Assembly: GCF_002564105.1 (NCBI RefSeq)
Contig: NZ_PDBX01000001.1
Location: forward strand, 4,836,001 to 4,900,000
Reading direction: 5' to 3'
Source of the DNA: Collimonas sp. PA-H2
GTDB lineage: Bacteria; Pseudomonadota; Gammaproteobacteria; Burkholderiales; Burkholderiaceae_D
Length of the DNA stretch: 64,000 nt
Under the pieces are notes generated by a model, which searched no databases, was not told the DNA's origin, and saw only the letters and a list, made by a program, of their open reading frames with translations. This document shows positions 52,558 through 61,136 of the stretch, one piece after another (within the stretch, counting starts at the first letter, position 1; each line of letters begins with the position of its first letter). The position numbers and the translations under genes were made by a program.

Positions 52558-53613
52558 TTAGTCCATCAAGGCGCGCGCTTCGGCCACCTGGCCGCGGTAG
52601 GCGTCGAAAATATTGCGCAGGGTGTCGGCCATGGTGGTGGTCGGCTGCCAGCTCAGTTCGTCGCAAGTGTTGGTGATTTTCGGCACGCGGTTCTGCACGT
52701 CCTGGTAGCCCTTGCCGTAGTAGGCGGCGGAAGTCGTCTCGACCAGTTTGACCTTCTTGGCGGAGTCGGCGTACTCGGGATATTCCGCAGCCAGCTTCAG
52801 CATCATGTCGGCCAGGTCGCGGATCGAATAGTTGTTGACCGGATTGCCGATGTTGTAGATCTTGCCGCTGGCGATGCCGTCCTTGTTGGCGATGATCTTG
52901 ATCAAGGCGTCGATGCCATCGTCGATATAAGTGAAGGCGCGCTTTTGCTGGCCGCCGTCGACCAGCGAGATGTTCTCGCCGCGCACGATGTGGCCGAAGA
53001 ATTGCGTTACAACGCGCGAGCTGCCTTCCTTCGGCGTATGGATAGAGTCGAGGCCGGCGCCGATCCAGTTGAACGGACGGAACAGGGTAAAGTTCAAGCC
53101 TTCTTCCATGCCGTAGCCCCAGATCACTCGGTCCATCAGCTGCTTGGCGCAGGAGTAGATCCAGCGTGGCTTGTTGATCGGGCCGCAGATCAGTTCGGAC
53201 TGCTCAGGATCGAATTCTTCGTCGTGGCACATACCGTACACTTCCGAAGTCGACGGGAACACCAGGTGCTTGCCGTACTTGGCGGCGGAACGCACGATCG
53301 GCAGGTTGGCTTCGAAGTCCAGTTCGAATACGCGCAGCGGCTGCTTGACGTAAGTGGACGGCGTGGCGATCGCCACCAGCGGCAGGATCACATCGCACTT
53401 CTTGACGTGGTACTCGACCCATTCCTTGTTGATGGTGATGTCGCCTTCGAAGAAGTGCATGCGCGACTTGTATTCTTCGTTGTCCAGCAGGTCGCGGATG
53501 CGGTCGGTCATCATGTCCATGCCGTAGACGTGCCAGTCGGTGGTTTCCAGGATGCGCTTGGAGAGGTGATGGCCGATAAAACCGTTAACGCCGAGGATGA
53601 GGACTTTTTTCAT
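52558..53613 (-). CDS. UDP-glucuronic acid oxidative decarboxylase (ArnA C-terminal-type)
   Basis: A 351-residue NAD-dependent extended SDR: KKVLILGVNGFIGHHLSKRI (NAD motif GVNGFIG), the YxxxK in RWIYSCAKQLMDRV, and TLFRPFNWIGAGLD, all as in the dehydrogenase half of E. coli ArnA. It makes UDP-4-keto-pentose from UDP-glucuronate, the first step toward L-Ara4N. In E. coli it is fused to the formyltransferase; here the two activities are on separate genes, 124 bases apart. Confidence 0.93.
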   Translation of the reverse strand: MKKVLILGVNGFIGHHLSKRILETTDWHVYGMDMMTDRIRDLLDNEEYKSRMHFFEGDITINKEWVEYHVKKCDVILPLVAIATPSTYVKQPLRVFELDFEANLPIVRSAAKYGKHLVFPSTSEVYGMCHDEEFDPEQSELICGPINKPRWIYSCAKQLMDRVIWGYGMEEGLNFTLFRPFNWIGAGLDSIHTPKEGSSRVVTQFFGHIVRGENISLVDGGQQKRAFTYIDDGIDALIKIIANKDGIASGKIYNIGNPVNNYSIRDLADMMLKLAAEYPEYADSAKKVKLVETTSAAYYGKGYQDVQNRVPKITNTCDELSWQPTTTMADTLRNIFDAYRGQVAEARALMD

Positions 53614-53737
53614 AATATTCTATTGTTGTTAGAGTAGCATTCCGCGCGGCGGAACCGCGGCAGAACATGAAGCGCTGCGATTCCCGAAGAGCAGAGCGGC
53701 GGCAAAGGCCGTCTTGCCCGCGAAACCACGCAGCCGT

Positions 53738-54646
53738 TTATAAAAGGATGTTTTTCAGTGCTTCCGGCGTGACCGCCTTGTCATTCGCCAGCAATTGGTT
53801 AATCAACAACGCCCGGCCATCGCCGCAGACGCCAACAATGTGATTATCCACTACCGCCAAGCCTTGAGGCAAATTTACCAGCGTATCGGCAGCGAAGTTG
53901 GCAGGAAAGCTTGCTTTCCCAACAATGAAGGTGTGGCCTTTGGCAATGCTCCAGGCGCCGGGATAGGGCGGCGCCACCGCACGGTACAGGTTGTATACCT
54001 GCTGCGCCGGCTGGCTCCAGTCGATTTCGCCATCGGCCGGCTTGCGTCCGCCGTAGTAACTGCCCTGCGCCAGGTTATTCGGCAGCTTCGGGGTGTTACC
54101 AGCCAGCATGGACGGCAATGCCATCCATAGCGTCTGTTCTGCCGCCACCACCACTTTGCCGAATACTTCATAAGCCGTATCGTCGGGCAGGATGGGCACC
54201 GAAGTTTGCGCCACGATACAGCCGGCGTCGGGCTTGGCGGCCATTTCATGCAAGGTGGCGCCGGTTTCGGTCTCGCCATGCAGGACTGCCCAGTTGATCG
54301 GCACGCGGCCGCGATACTTCGGCAGTAAGGAGCCGTGCATATTGAAGGCGCCGTGCCTGGCCAGCGCTAGCAGGGCGACCGGCAGCATGTGGCGGTAATA
54401 GAAGCTGAAAATGAAATCAGGAGCCAGGGCAGCGACCTGGGCCAGTAATTCCGGTGCAGCCGGATTGTCCGGCGCAATCGTCGGGATGCCGTGCTGCTTG
54501 CACAGCGACGCTACCGATTCGAACCAGATGGTTTCCTGCGGATTGTCTTCGTGGGTGACTACCAGCGCCACTTCGACGCCGCGCGCCAGCAGGACCTTCA
54601 GACAGCGTACGCCGACATTATGATAGGCAAAGACGACGGCTTTCAT
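53738..54646 (-). CDS. UDP-L-Ara4N formyltransferase (ArnA N-terminal-type)
   Basis: A 302-residue protein matching the N-terminal formyltransferase half of ArnA: MKAVVFAYHNVGVRCLKVLLA, the catalytic Asn/His in FNMHGSLLPKYRGR, and the Asp in AAKPDAGCIV. It transfers a formyl group from 10-formyl-tetrahydrofolate to UDP-L-Ara4N. The start overlaps the arnC stop by four bases. The stand-alone arrangement contrasts with enterobacterial ArnA. Confidence 0.92.
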   Translation of the reverse strand: MKAVVFAYHNVGVRCLKVLLARGVEVALVVTHEDNPQETIWFESVASLCKQHGIPTIAPDNPAAPELLAQVAALAPDFIFSFYYRHMLPVALLALARHGAFNMHGSLLPKYRGRVPINWAVLHGETETGATLHEMAAKPDAGCIVAQTSVPILPDDTAYEVFGKVVVAAEQTLWMALPSMLAGNTPKLPNNLAQGSYYGGRKPADGEIDWSQPAQQVYNLYRAVAPPYPGAWSIAKGHTFIVGKASFPANFAADTLVNLPQGLAVVDNHIVGVCGDGRALLINQLLANDKAVTPEALKNILL

Positions 54647-55602
54647 GAGGCTTGCTTATCCTCTGAAGAAGACTGCTCCAGCATGGCTTGCACCACGTAG
54701 CGCGGACGCGCACGGACCTGCTGGTAGATGCGGCCTACATATTCGCCGACCAGGCCGATGCCGAACAGGATCATGCCCATCAGGAAGAAGGCAAAAGCGA
54801 ACAGGGTGAACAAACCCTGTACTTCGGCGCCGAACAGGAAGCGGCGCACCACCAGCACCACGAACAGCGCGGCGGACGCAAAGGACAGCACAATCCCTAT
54901 CAGCGAAAACAGCTGCAGCGGCACGATGGAAAAGCCGGTCACCAGGTCGAAGTTCAGACGGATCAGGCTGTACAGCGAGTATTTCGATTCGCCGGCCGAG
55001 CGTTCTTCATGCTCGACCACGATTTCCGCCTGCTTGCGGGCGAAGGTGTAAGCCAGCGCCGGCACGAAAGTATTGACTTCCTTGCACTGGTTGATCAGGT
55101 CCACCACGTTGCGGCCGTAGGCGCGCAGCATATTGCCCTGGTCGGTCATCTTGATGCCGGTGATTTTCTCGCGCAGCAGGTTCATGGCCTTGGAAGCGAC
55201 GGTGCGCCAGGCCGAATCCTGCCGCTTGCGGCGGATCGAGCCGACATAATCGTAGCCTTCGCGCATCTTGGCGACCAGGTTGCCGATTTCTTCCGGCGGG
55301 TTCTGCAGGTCGGCGTCGAGGGTCACGACGATGTCGCCGCGGGTCGCTTCAAAGCCGGCCAGGATCGCCATGTGCTGGCCGAAATTGCCGTTGAACAGGA
55401 CCACGCGGGTGACGTCCGGCCGCAAGCGGAACTGTTCCGCCAGGATGGCCGCCGACTTGTCGCGGCTGCCGTCGTTGACGTACAGGATTTCATAGCTGAT
55501 GCCAAGTGCATCGAGCGCCGGGTAGAGGCGTTCGAACAGTTTGGCGAGGCCCGATTCCTCGTTGTATACCGGGATGACGACGGAAAGTTCTGGTTTCATC
55601 AA
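54643..55602 (-). CDS. arnC: Undecaprenyl-phosphate L-Ara4FN transferase ArnC
   Basis: A 319-residue family 2 glycosyltransferase: VVIPVYNEESGLAKLFERLY, the metal-binding DADLQNPPEEI, and two C-terminal membrane helices (about 230-255 and 265-290). It loads the formylated sugar onto undecaprenyl phosphate on the cytoplasmic face. Its stop overlaps the formyltransferase start. The C-terminal tail (QVRARPRYVVQAMLEQSSS) is a typical ArnC end. Confidence 0.94.
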   Translation of the reverse strand: MMKPELSVVIPVYNEESGLAKLFERLYPALDALGISYEILYVNDGSRDKSAAILAEQFRLRPDVTRVVLFNGNFGQHMAILAGFEATRGDIVVTLDADLQNPPEEIGNLVAKMREGYDYVGSIRRKRQDSAWRTVASKAMNLLREKITGIKMTDQGNMLRAYGRNVVDLINQCKEVNTFVPALAYTFARKQAEIVVEHEERSAGESKYSLYSLIRLNFDLVTGFSIVPLQLFSLIGIVLSFASAALFVVLVVRRFLFGAEVQGLFTLFAFAFFLMGMILFGIGLVGEYVGRIYQQVRARPRYVVQAMLEQSSSEDKQAS

Positions 55603-55614
55603 GCGATAGTCAAT

Positions 55615-56751
55615 TTATTGAAGCACGGATTTTACCGCGGACACAGCGCGTTCGACATCGTTCTTGGTCATTGCATTGAACATAGGCAGCGAGACGATCA
55701 GGCGGCCGACCTTTTCGGCGACCGGGAACATGCCGTCCTTGAAGCCGCGCGCGCGGTACATGCTCAGCAGATGGATGGCCGGATAGTGATAGCCGATGCC
55801 GATGCCGAGCGCCTGCATCTGCTCCATGAAGGTGGCGCGCGCCGGCTTGCCGTCCTGACGTTCCGGCAGCACCAGCTGGAACATGTGCCAGTTGCTGCTC
55901 TCGAAATCCGGTACCGGCAGCTGGGCGCCGTATTTGGCTTCAAAGTCGCTGCCGAAGCAGCTGAAATAATATTGCGCCAGCTCGCGCCTGTGGGCGGTGA
56001 TGGCTTCAATGTGAGCAAACTGGCCGAGGCCGATGGCGGCCGCGACATCGGTCATGTTGAACTTGCCGCCGAGGACGTCGACGTCGAGGCCGTCGAAGCC
56101 GCTGCGGGTCACGCCCTGCAGGCGGTATTTTTCCGCCAGCCGTGCTTCCTCGGCGTTGTTCAGCACCAGGCAGCCGCCTTCGGAGGAGGTGATGTTCTTG
56201 TTGGCCTGGAAGCTGAACGAGGCAAAGTCGCCAAAGGCGCCGATGCGCTGGCCGTTCCAGGTCGACCCCAGTGCCTGTGCTGCATCTTCCACCACGCGCA
56301 GATTATGTTTCTTGGCCAGCGCATACAAGCGGTCCATGTCGACCGGCAGGCCGGACAGGTAGACCGGGATGATGGCCTTGGTGCGCGGCGTGATGGCGGC
56401 TTCGACCTGGGCCAGGTCGATATTGCGCGTGACCGGGTCGATGTCGGCGAACACCGGCGTAGCGCCGGTTTCGATGATCACATTGGCGGTGGCGACCCAG
56501 GAAATCGGCGTGGTGATGACTTCGTCGCCGGCGCCGATGCCGGCGATGCGCAGCGCGATTTCCATGGTGCAGGTGCCGGAATTGAAGGTGCGCACCGGAC
56601 GGCCGCCGAAATATTCAGACAGCTGCGCTTCGAATGCCTGCACCTTGGGACCGCTGGTGATCCAGCCGGAGCGCAGCACATCGCCGACTGCGGCGATGGT
56701 GGCTTCATCGATGGTGGGCTTGGCGAACGGGAGGAATGGTTGTTGGCTCAT
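55615..56751 (-). CDS. arnB: UDP-4-amino-4-deoxy-L-arabinose aminotransferase ArnB
   Basis: A 378-residue PLP enzyme of the DegT/DnrJ/EryC1 class. The cofactor lysine is Lys185 in SFQANKNITSSEGG; the N-terminal QPFLPFAKPTIDEATI and GEV-like TPISWVATANVIIETGATPVF are ArnB-like. It aminates UDP-4-keto-pentose to UDP-L-Ara4N. The gene stands 12 bases before arnC in the same operon. Confidence 0.94.
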   Translation of the reverse strand: MSQQPFLPFAKPTIDEATIAAVGDVLRSGWITSGPKVQAFEAQLSEYFGGRPVRTFNSGTCTMEIALRIAGIGAGDEVITTPISWVATANVIIETGATPVFADIDPVTRNIDLAQVEAAITPRTKAIIPVYLSGLPVDMDRLYALAKKHNLRVVEDAAQALGSTWNGQRIGAFGDFASFSFQANKNITSSEGGCLVLNNAEEARLAEKYRLQGVTRSGFDGLDVDVLGGKFNMTDVAAAIGLGQFAHIEAITAHRRELAQYYFSCFGSDFEAKYGAQLPVPDFESSNWHMFQLVLPERQDGKPARATFMEQMQALGIGIGYHYPAIHLLSMYRARGFKDGMFPVAEKVGRLIVSLPMFNAMTKNDVERAVSAVKSVLQ

Positions 56752-56803
56752 ATTGTCTTATAAGTATGATCTTGAAATGAGAAGGTAGATTAGCTGGAGC
56801 GGC

Positions 56804-57175
56804 TTAGCTGCGGGTTAGCAATACTACGCCGACAATGATGACGCCGATAGCCACCAGGCGCTGGGCGGATACCGCCTCGCCCAGGAAGTACCAGGCGCCG
56901 ACGGCGCTGATGACGTAGCCGAGCGACAGCATCGGGTAGGCAATCGTGACATCGACCCGCGACAGGCCGATGATCCAGACGATCAGCGAAATCACGTAGC
57001 AGGTCAGGCCGCCGAGGATAGGCAGCTGGGTGGCCAGCTTGATGCCGGTGGCGAACCAGTTTTGCGGCGTCAGGCTGATGATGCCGACCGCGTTGGTGCC
57101 GGCTTTCAGCAAGAGCTGCGCCACGGCGTTGAGGCAGACGCCGGTGATGATAAAAGCAAATGTAGTGAGGTTCAT
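56804..57175 (-). CDS. Small multidrug-resistance-like protein, ArnE-type flippase subunit
   Basis: A 123-residue membrane protein with four helices of the EamA/SMR type (LTTFAFIITGVCLNAVAQLLLKAG, YVISLIVWIIGLSRVDVTIAYPML, GYVISAVGAWYFLGEAV, LVAIGVIIVGVVLL). Between arnT and arnB in the operon it is probably the ArnE-like subunit that helps move undecaprenyl-phosphate-L-Ara4N to the periplasm. No separate ArnF partner was seen here. Confidence 0.82.
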   Translation of the reverse strand: MNLTTFAFIITGVCLNAVAQLLLKAGTNAVGIISLTPQNWFATGIKLATQLPILGGLTCYVISLIVWIIGLSRVDVTIAYPMLSLGYVISAVGAWYFLGEAVSAQRLVAIGVIIVGVVLLTRS

Positions 57176-57190
57176 GTCGGTGCAGGGTTA

Positions 57191-58948
57191 TTAGGGGGCG
57201 CTGGAAGTTGCCGGTGCAGACGATTCCGTCGACGCTTCGGGATTTGCCACAGGAGCAGGCGGGGTCGGAGCAGATGCGGCGGCGGGAATGCCTTGGTTGG
57301 TCACTACCACGCGGCGCGGATCCTGGCCGATGACGCGCATCGGCACGCCTTGCTCAGCCATTTCCTTGTATTTTTCCGGGCGGATGATGGCAATGTCCTT
57401 CTTGCCGGAAGCAGCGTCGGCATTCCATTTGACGACAAAGGCTTCGATCGTCGGGATCCACAGCTGCGGTTCCTGCCCCAGGCCGAACTCCAGTTCATCC
57501 ATGTGCTTGACCATGGTCATGGTGCGGCGCAGGTAGAACGGCAGCGACTGCTCATACTTGTCGACCACGTACAGCGTGGTTTGCGGCGTCATCTCGGCGT
57601 TGATCGCTGGCACCAGGTCGATGCCGGCCGAGTAGCGGCCCTGCGGATCGTGGCCGTACATCAGCAGCTGGCCGCCGACGAAGCCGGCGGCGGCGAGGGC
57701 GACGATGGCCCATTCCTTCTGGCGGCGCGCCAGCATCAGCGCCGCGACGGCGCCGGCAAAGGCAACCGCGGAAGCGGCGAATACCCAAGGCACGTGCGCT
57801 TGCAGCAGCGGCAGCGAGTAGGCATCCTTGGCCAGCGCAGGGATTTTCCAGGACAAGGCCAGGCCGGCCACCGCCGGCAACAGCAGCAACACGGCGGAAG
57901 CTGTGATCGCCTTGCTAGACGCCTTGTCCAGATGGCAGGCAATCAGCAGCGCCAACGCAGGGAAGATCGGCAGGATGTACGAAGGCAGCTTGGAATCGGA
58001 AATACTGAAGAACACGAAAATGAAGATGCTCCAGATCAACAGCATTTTCTTCGGCTGGAAGCCGGACACGGTATGGCTTTCGCGCGCGGCGTTCCACAAG
58101 CTCTGGAACATCACGCCCAGCCACGGCACGATGCCGAGGATCAGGATAGGCACGAAATAGTAGGGCGGGCCATAGCGGTTGTGGATCTTGCTGGTGAAGC
58201 GCTGGAACTGTTCGTGGATAAAGAAGAATTGCGGGAATTCAGGATTCTTCAGCGAAATCAGCACGAACCACGGCGTGGTGATCAGGAAGAAGAGGATCAG
58301 GCCGAGCACCAGGTGCAAGCGCTTCCAGATCGACCAGTCGCGCGAGAACAAGGTGTACAGCACCAGCACCGCACCGGGTATCAGCAAGCCGATCAAGCCC
58401 TTCGACAGGACCGACAAAGCCATGCCAGCCCAGCACAGCAGCATCCAGTTGCGTTGTTCGCTGTTGCTGATGTCGCTGCGCTGCGCCAGCAGCAGCGCGC
58501 ACAGCGCAATCGTCATCATGCCGGACAAGCCCATGTCGAGCGTGTTGATGTGGCCCAGGCCAGCCCAGAGGAAGCTGGAGCCGAGCACCAGCGCGGCAAA
58601 AAAGCCGATGCGCGGCGAGAACACGCGGGCGCCGGTAAAGGCAACCAGCACCACGCCTAGCAAACCGCAGAGGCCGGTCCACAAACGGGCTTGCCATTCG
58701 CCCAACCCGAACAGCTCGAAGGTCAGGGCATTCATCCAGGTTTGCAGCGGCGGCTTTTCAAAATACTTGATGCCGTTCAGGCGCAAGGTGATCCAGTCGC
58801 CGGTGGCGACCATTTCGCGCGCCATCTCGGCATAGCGTCCCTCATCGGTAGGCACCAGCGTGCGCGCGCCCAGCATATAGCACCAGACGATGCAGAACAG
58901 CAGGAACAGCAGCCAGACGAAAGTTTTTGATTTATGCAGTTCACGCAT
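57191..58948 (-). CDS. arnT: L-Ara4N lipid A transferase ArnT
   Basis: A 585-residue membrane glycosyltransferase of the PMT_2 (GT83) class, with about 12 helices in the first 420 residues and a periplasmic C-terminal domain. The catalytic loop VPTDEGRYAEMAREMV and FEKPPLQTWMNAL is typical of ArnT. The last 35 residues are low-complexity (PTPPAPVANPEASTESSAPATSSAP). It transfers L-Ara4N from undecaprenyl phosphate to lipid A phosphates, which lowers the negative charge and gives polymyxin resistance. Its start overlaps the stop of the next upstream gene by eight bases. Confidence 0.93.
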   Translation of the reverse strand: MRELHKSKTFVWLLFLLFCIVWCYMLGARTLVPTDEGRYAEMAREMVATGDWITLRLNGIKYFEKPPLQTWMNALTFELFGLGEWQARLWTGLCGLLGVVLVAFTGARVFSPRIGFFAALVLGSSFLWAGLGHINTLDMGLSGMMTIALCALLLAQRSDISNSEQRNWMLLCWAGMALSVLSKGLIGLLIPGAVLVLYTLFSRDWSIWKRLHLVLGLILFFLITTPWFVLISLKNPEFPQFFFIHEQFQRFTSKIHNRYGPPYYFVPILILGIVPWLGVMFQSLWNAARESHTVSGFQPKKMLLIWSIFIFVFFSISDSKLPSYILPIFPALALLIACHLDKASSKAITASAVLLLLPAVAGLALSWKIPALAKDAYSLPLLQAHVPWVFAASAVAFAGAVAALMLARRQKEWAIVALAAAGFVGGQLLMYGHDPQGRYSAGIDLVPAINAEMTPQTTLYVVDKYEQSLPFYLRRTMTMVKHMDELEFGLGQEPQLWIPTIEAFVVKWNADAASGKKDIAIIRPEKYKEMAEQGVPMRVIGQDPRRVVVTNQGIPAAASAPTPPAPVANPEASTESSAPATSSAP

Positions 58949-59339
58949 CTTGGGCGGTTTCCTTGTTGGTGTCGAAAATCAGGGCGAGGACGACTTTACG
59001 TCCTTCAGCCATCAAAATATTATAAGTGCGACAAGCAGCCTGGTTATCCATACATTCGACGCCGATGCGGCGCGCGGTCAGCACAGTGGTCAGTTTCGGG
59101 TGCACAAAACGTTGCCGCAGGCCGGTGCCGAGGATCACGACATCAGGCCGGGTGCTGTCTATATGGGCAAAGTGTTCTGGGGTAAGGGCGTCGAAACTGC
59201 TGACCGGCCAGATTGCCGGCGCCGATTCCGGCAGCACCAGCAGGCTGTGCTCATATCGGAGCGCGTTGATTTCCACGCCCTTGTCATCGTAGGCAGTGAC
59301 TGTCTGGTACTGCTGGGTAGAGGTGGTATGTAGCTTCAT
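58941..59339 (-). CDS. Mth938-domain protein (DUF498)
   Basis: A 132-residue protein of the Mth938/NDUFAF3-like fold. The ATG at 59339 begins MKLHTTSTQQYQTVTAYDDKG; VDVVILGTG-like PDVVILGTGLRQRFVHPKLT and GVECMDNQAACRTYNILMAEGRKVV are the family blocks. It overlaps arnT and probably begins the arn operon, although its function there is unknown. A 9-base-pair hairpin (59364-59386) lies just upstream of its ATG. Confidence 0.85.
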   Translation of the reverse strand: MKLHTTSTQQYQTVTAYDDKGVEINALRYEHSLLVLPESAPAIWPVSSFDALTPEHFAHIDSTRPDVVILGTGLRQRFVHPKLTTVLTARRIGVECMDNQAACRTYNILMAEGRKVVLALIFDTNKETAQDA

Positions 59340-59363
59340 AGCTTTGTCTTTAAATAGCTGCGA

Positions 59364-59386
59364 GGACCGGGCGCAATGCCCGGTCC
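59364..59386 (-). promoter_or_regulatory. Hairpin in the leader of the arn operon
   Basis: GGACCGGGC-GCAAT-GCCCGGTCC, a nine-base-pair perfect stem about 25 bases before the start of the Mth938 gene, without a T run. It could regulate translation or mark the promoter-proximal leader of the operon. Confidence 0.4.
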
Positions 59387-59589
59387 CGCACACGTAAACA
59401 CGTCATGACCGGCGGGGTGACAATGGGAAAAACCAAAGGATAGACCGCAGACGGCGTGCAAATTCCCGAAAAATGGAAAATAAAGTGCTGCATTGTAGCG
59501 TTTTCCGTCGATAAGCTTGCGTTATTGATTGATAAAACCCCACGCTTTCGGCAGAATGGATAGTTCTGGCAGTGTTTTGTGCACCGCCG

Positions 59590-59722
59590 AAAAGCTGTCT
59601 GAAAAGTCGTGAAATGCTGGGGCGCATAGCTCCGGGGCACCCTTACAAGGGGTAGCCGCAAGCATTTATTGCGGCGCACCTACTCCCGTGTGACGATACC
59701 CCAATTTTCCAGACAGCTTTTT
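59590..59722 (+). ncRNA. Candidate structured RNA or leader upstream of the aminotransferase gene
   Basis: A 133-base segment is closed by a near-perfect stem (AAAAGCTGTCTG with CAGACAGCTTTT). Inside lie two clear hairpins: ACCCTT-ACA-AGGGGT and GCCGCAA-GCATTTA-TTGCGGC. The 3' arm ends in a T run. A possible promoter (TTGATT/TTGATA followed by CAGAAT) precedes it near 59525-59560. It may be a small RNA, an attenuator or a riboswitch-type leader of the following gene. No known class was recognised, and the identity is open. Confidence 0.4.
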
Positions 59723-59762
59723 AAAGCTGGATAATGTTGCGTAAAATACAAGGAATTGTGCT

Positions 59763-60992
59763 GTGCGACCGATTCAAAAATCGAAAAAACTGGACGACGT
59801 TTGTTATGACATTCGCGGCCCCGTGCTGGAAAAAGCACGACAGATGGAGGAAGAGGGCCATAAGATCATCAAGCTGAACATCGGCAACCTGGCCGTGTTC
59901 GGTTTCGAGCCGCCCGATGAAATCGTGCAGGACATGATCCTGAACATGGGCAATGCCTCCGGCTATACCGATTCCAAAGGCATGTTTGCGCCGCGCAAGT
60001 CGGTCATGCATTATTGCCAGCAGAAGCGGATCCAGGGCGTCACGATCGACGACATCTATCTGGGCAACGGCGCTTCCGAACTGATCGTGATGAGCATGAA
60101 CGCGCTGCTCAACACCGGCGACGAGGTGCTGGTGCCGGCGCCGGACTATCCGCTCTGGACTGCCGCGGTCAGCCTGTCGGGCGGCACGCCGCGCCACTAC
60201 GTCTGCGACGAGCAGGCCGGCTGGTTTCCCGATATCGAAGACATCAAGAAGAAGATCAACAGCAACACGCGGGCGATTGTCGTCATCAACCCGAACAATC
60301 CGACCGGCGCCCTCTATCCGGTGGAACTGCTGCAGCAGATCGTCGATCTGGCGCGCCAGCACCAGCTGATCATCTTTGCCGACGAGATCTACGACAAGGT
60401 CTTGTACGACGGTGAAACCCACACTTCGCTGGCCTCGCTGGCGGACGATGTGCTGTTCATCACCTTCAACGGCTTGTCTAAAAACTATCGTTCCTGCGGC
60501 TACCGCGCCGGCTGGATGGTGGTGTCGGGCGAGAAAAAACATGCCAAGGGCTATATTGAAGGCTTGAACATGCTGGCCTCGATGCGTCTGTGCGCCAATG
60601 CGCCGGGACAGTATGCGATCCAGACTGCGCTGGGCGGCTATCAAAGCATCAACGACCTGGTCGGACCGCATGGCCGCCTGACGCGCCAGCGCGATATGGC
60701 GTACAAGCTGCTGACCGATATTCCGGGGGTGACCTGCGTCAAGCCGAAGGCCGCGCTGTACATGTTCCCGCGTCTCGATCCGAAGATGTATCCGATCGCC
60801 GACGACCAGGATTTCGCCTACGAATTGCTGGCCGAGCAGCGCGTGTTGATCGTGCAGGGCACAGGCTTCAATTGCCCGACGCCGGACCACTTCCGCGTGG
60901 TGTTCTTGCCGAATACCGATGACCTGGCGGAGTCGATGGGGCGTATCGCCAGTTTCCTGGAAGGTTATCGCCGGCGTCACGGCAAGGTTTAA
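59763..60992 (+). CDS. Alanine/glutamate-pyruvate-type aminotransferase (AlaA/AlaC family)
   Basis: A 409-residue class I PLP aminotransferase starting at a GTG with AAGGA eight bases upstream. Landmarks are KSKKLDDVCYDIRGPVLEKARQMEEEGHKIIKLNIGNL, the cofactor lysine in SKNYRS (Lys240), and the arginine RVVFLPN near the C terminus that binds the substrate carboxylate. It is closest to E. coli AlaA (YfbQ). It makes alanine from pyruvate and glutamate. It is followed on the same strand by homoserine dehydrogenase, a gene pair known from beta-proteobacteria. Confidence 0.92.
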   Translation: MRPIQKSKKLDDVCYDIRGPVLEKARQMEEEGHKIIKLNIGNLAVFGFEPPDEIVQDMILNMGNASGYTDSKGMFAPRKSVMHYCQQKRIQGVTIDDIYLGNGASELIVMSMNALLNTGDEVLVPAPDYPLWTAAVSLSGGTPRHYVCDEQAGWFPDIEDIKKKINSNTRAIVVINPNNPTGALYPVELLQQIVDLARQHQLIIFADEIYDKVLYDGETHTSLASLADDVLFITFNGLSKNYRSCGYRAGWMVVSGEKKHAKGYIEGLNMLASMRLCANAPGQYAIQTALGGYQSINDLVGPHGRLTRQRDMAYKLLTDIPGVTCVKPKAALYMFPRLDPKMYPIADDQDFAYELLAEQRVLIVQGTGFNCPTPDHFRVVFLPNTDDLAESMGRIASFLEGYRRRHGKV

Positions 60993-61011
60993 GAGTGCGC
61001 GCCTCGTCGGC

Positions 61012-61082
61012 CACGTCATTGCCGCGAACGCGGGAATCCATTTTGCGCCGTAATTTGGGTCCCCGCGTTCGCGGGGACGACG
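61012..61082. repeat. REP-like palindromic repeat pair
   Basis: Two palindromic units, CCGCGAACGCGG (61022-61033) and CCCCGCGTTCGCGGGG (61061-61076), flanked by GTCATT and GACGAC in inverted order. This is the common CGTCATTCCCGCGAACGCGGGAA-type dispersed repeat of proteobacteria, present once between two genes. Confidence 0.75.
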
Positions 61083-61136
61083 CGACTGTAAGGTTCAGTT
61101 AGATTTTTATTCAATTTTTCACAGACAGCAGAGATC

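Noticed and set aside
54688..56763. 691-codon plus-strand open frame
   Set aside because: It is antisense to arnC and arnB, which have full family motifs. Its sequence is rich in His, Arg, Gln and Ala in the manner of frame shadows of GC-rich genes and matches nothing known.
57062..58660. 532-codon plus-strand open frame
   Set aside because: Antisense to arnT; no start with a ribosome-binding site and no domain.
59721..61019. 432-codon minus-strand open frame
   Set aside because: Antisense to the aminotransferase gene, whose PLP lysine and substrate-binding residues are clear.
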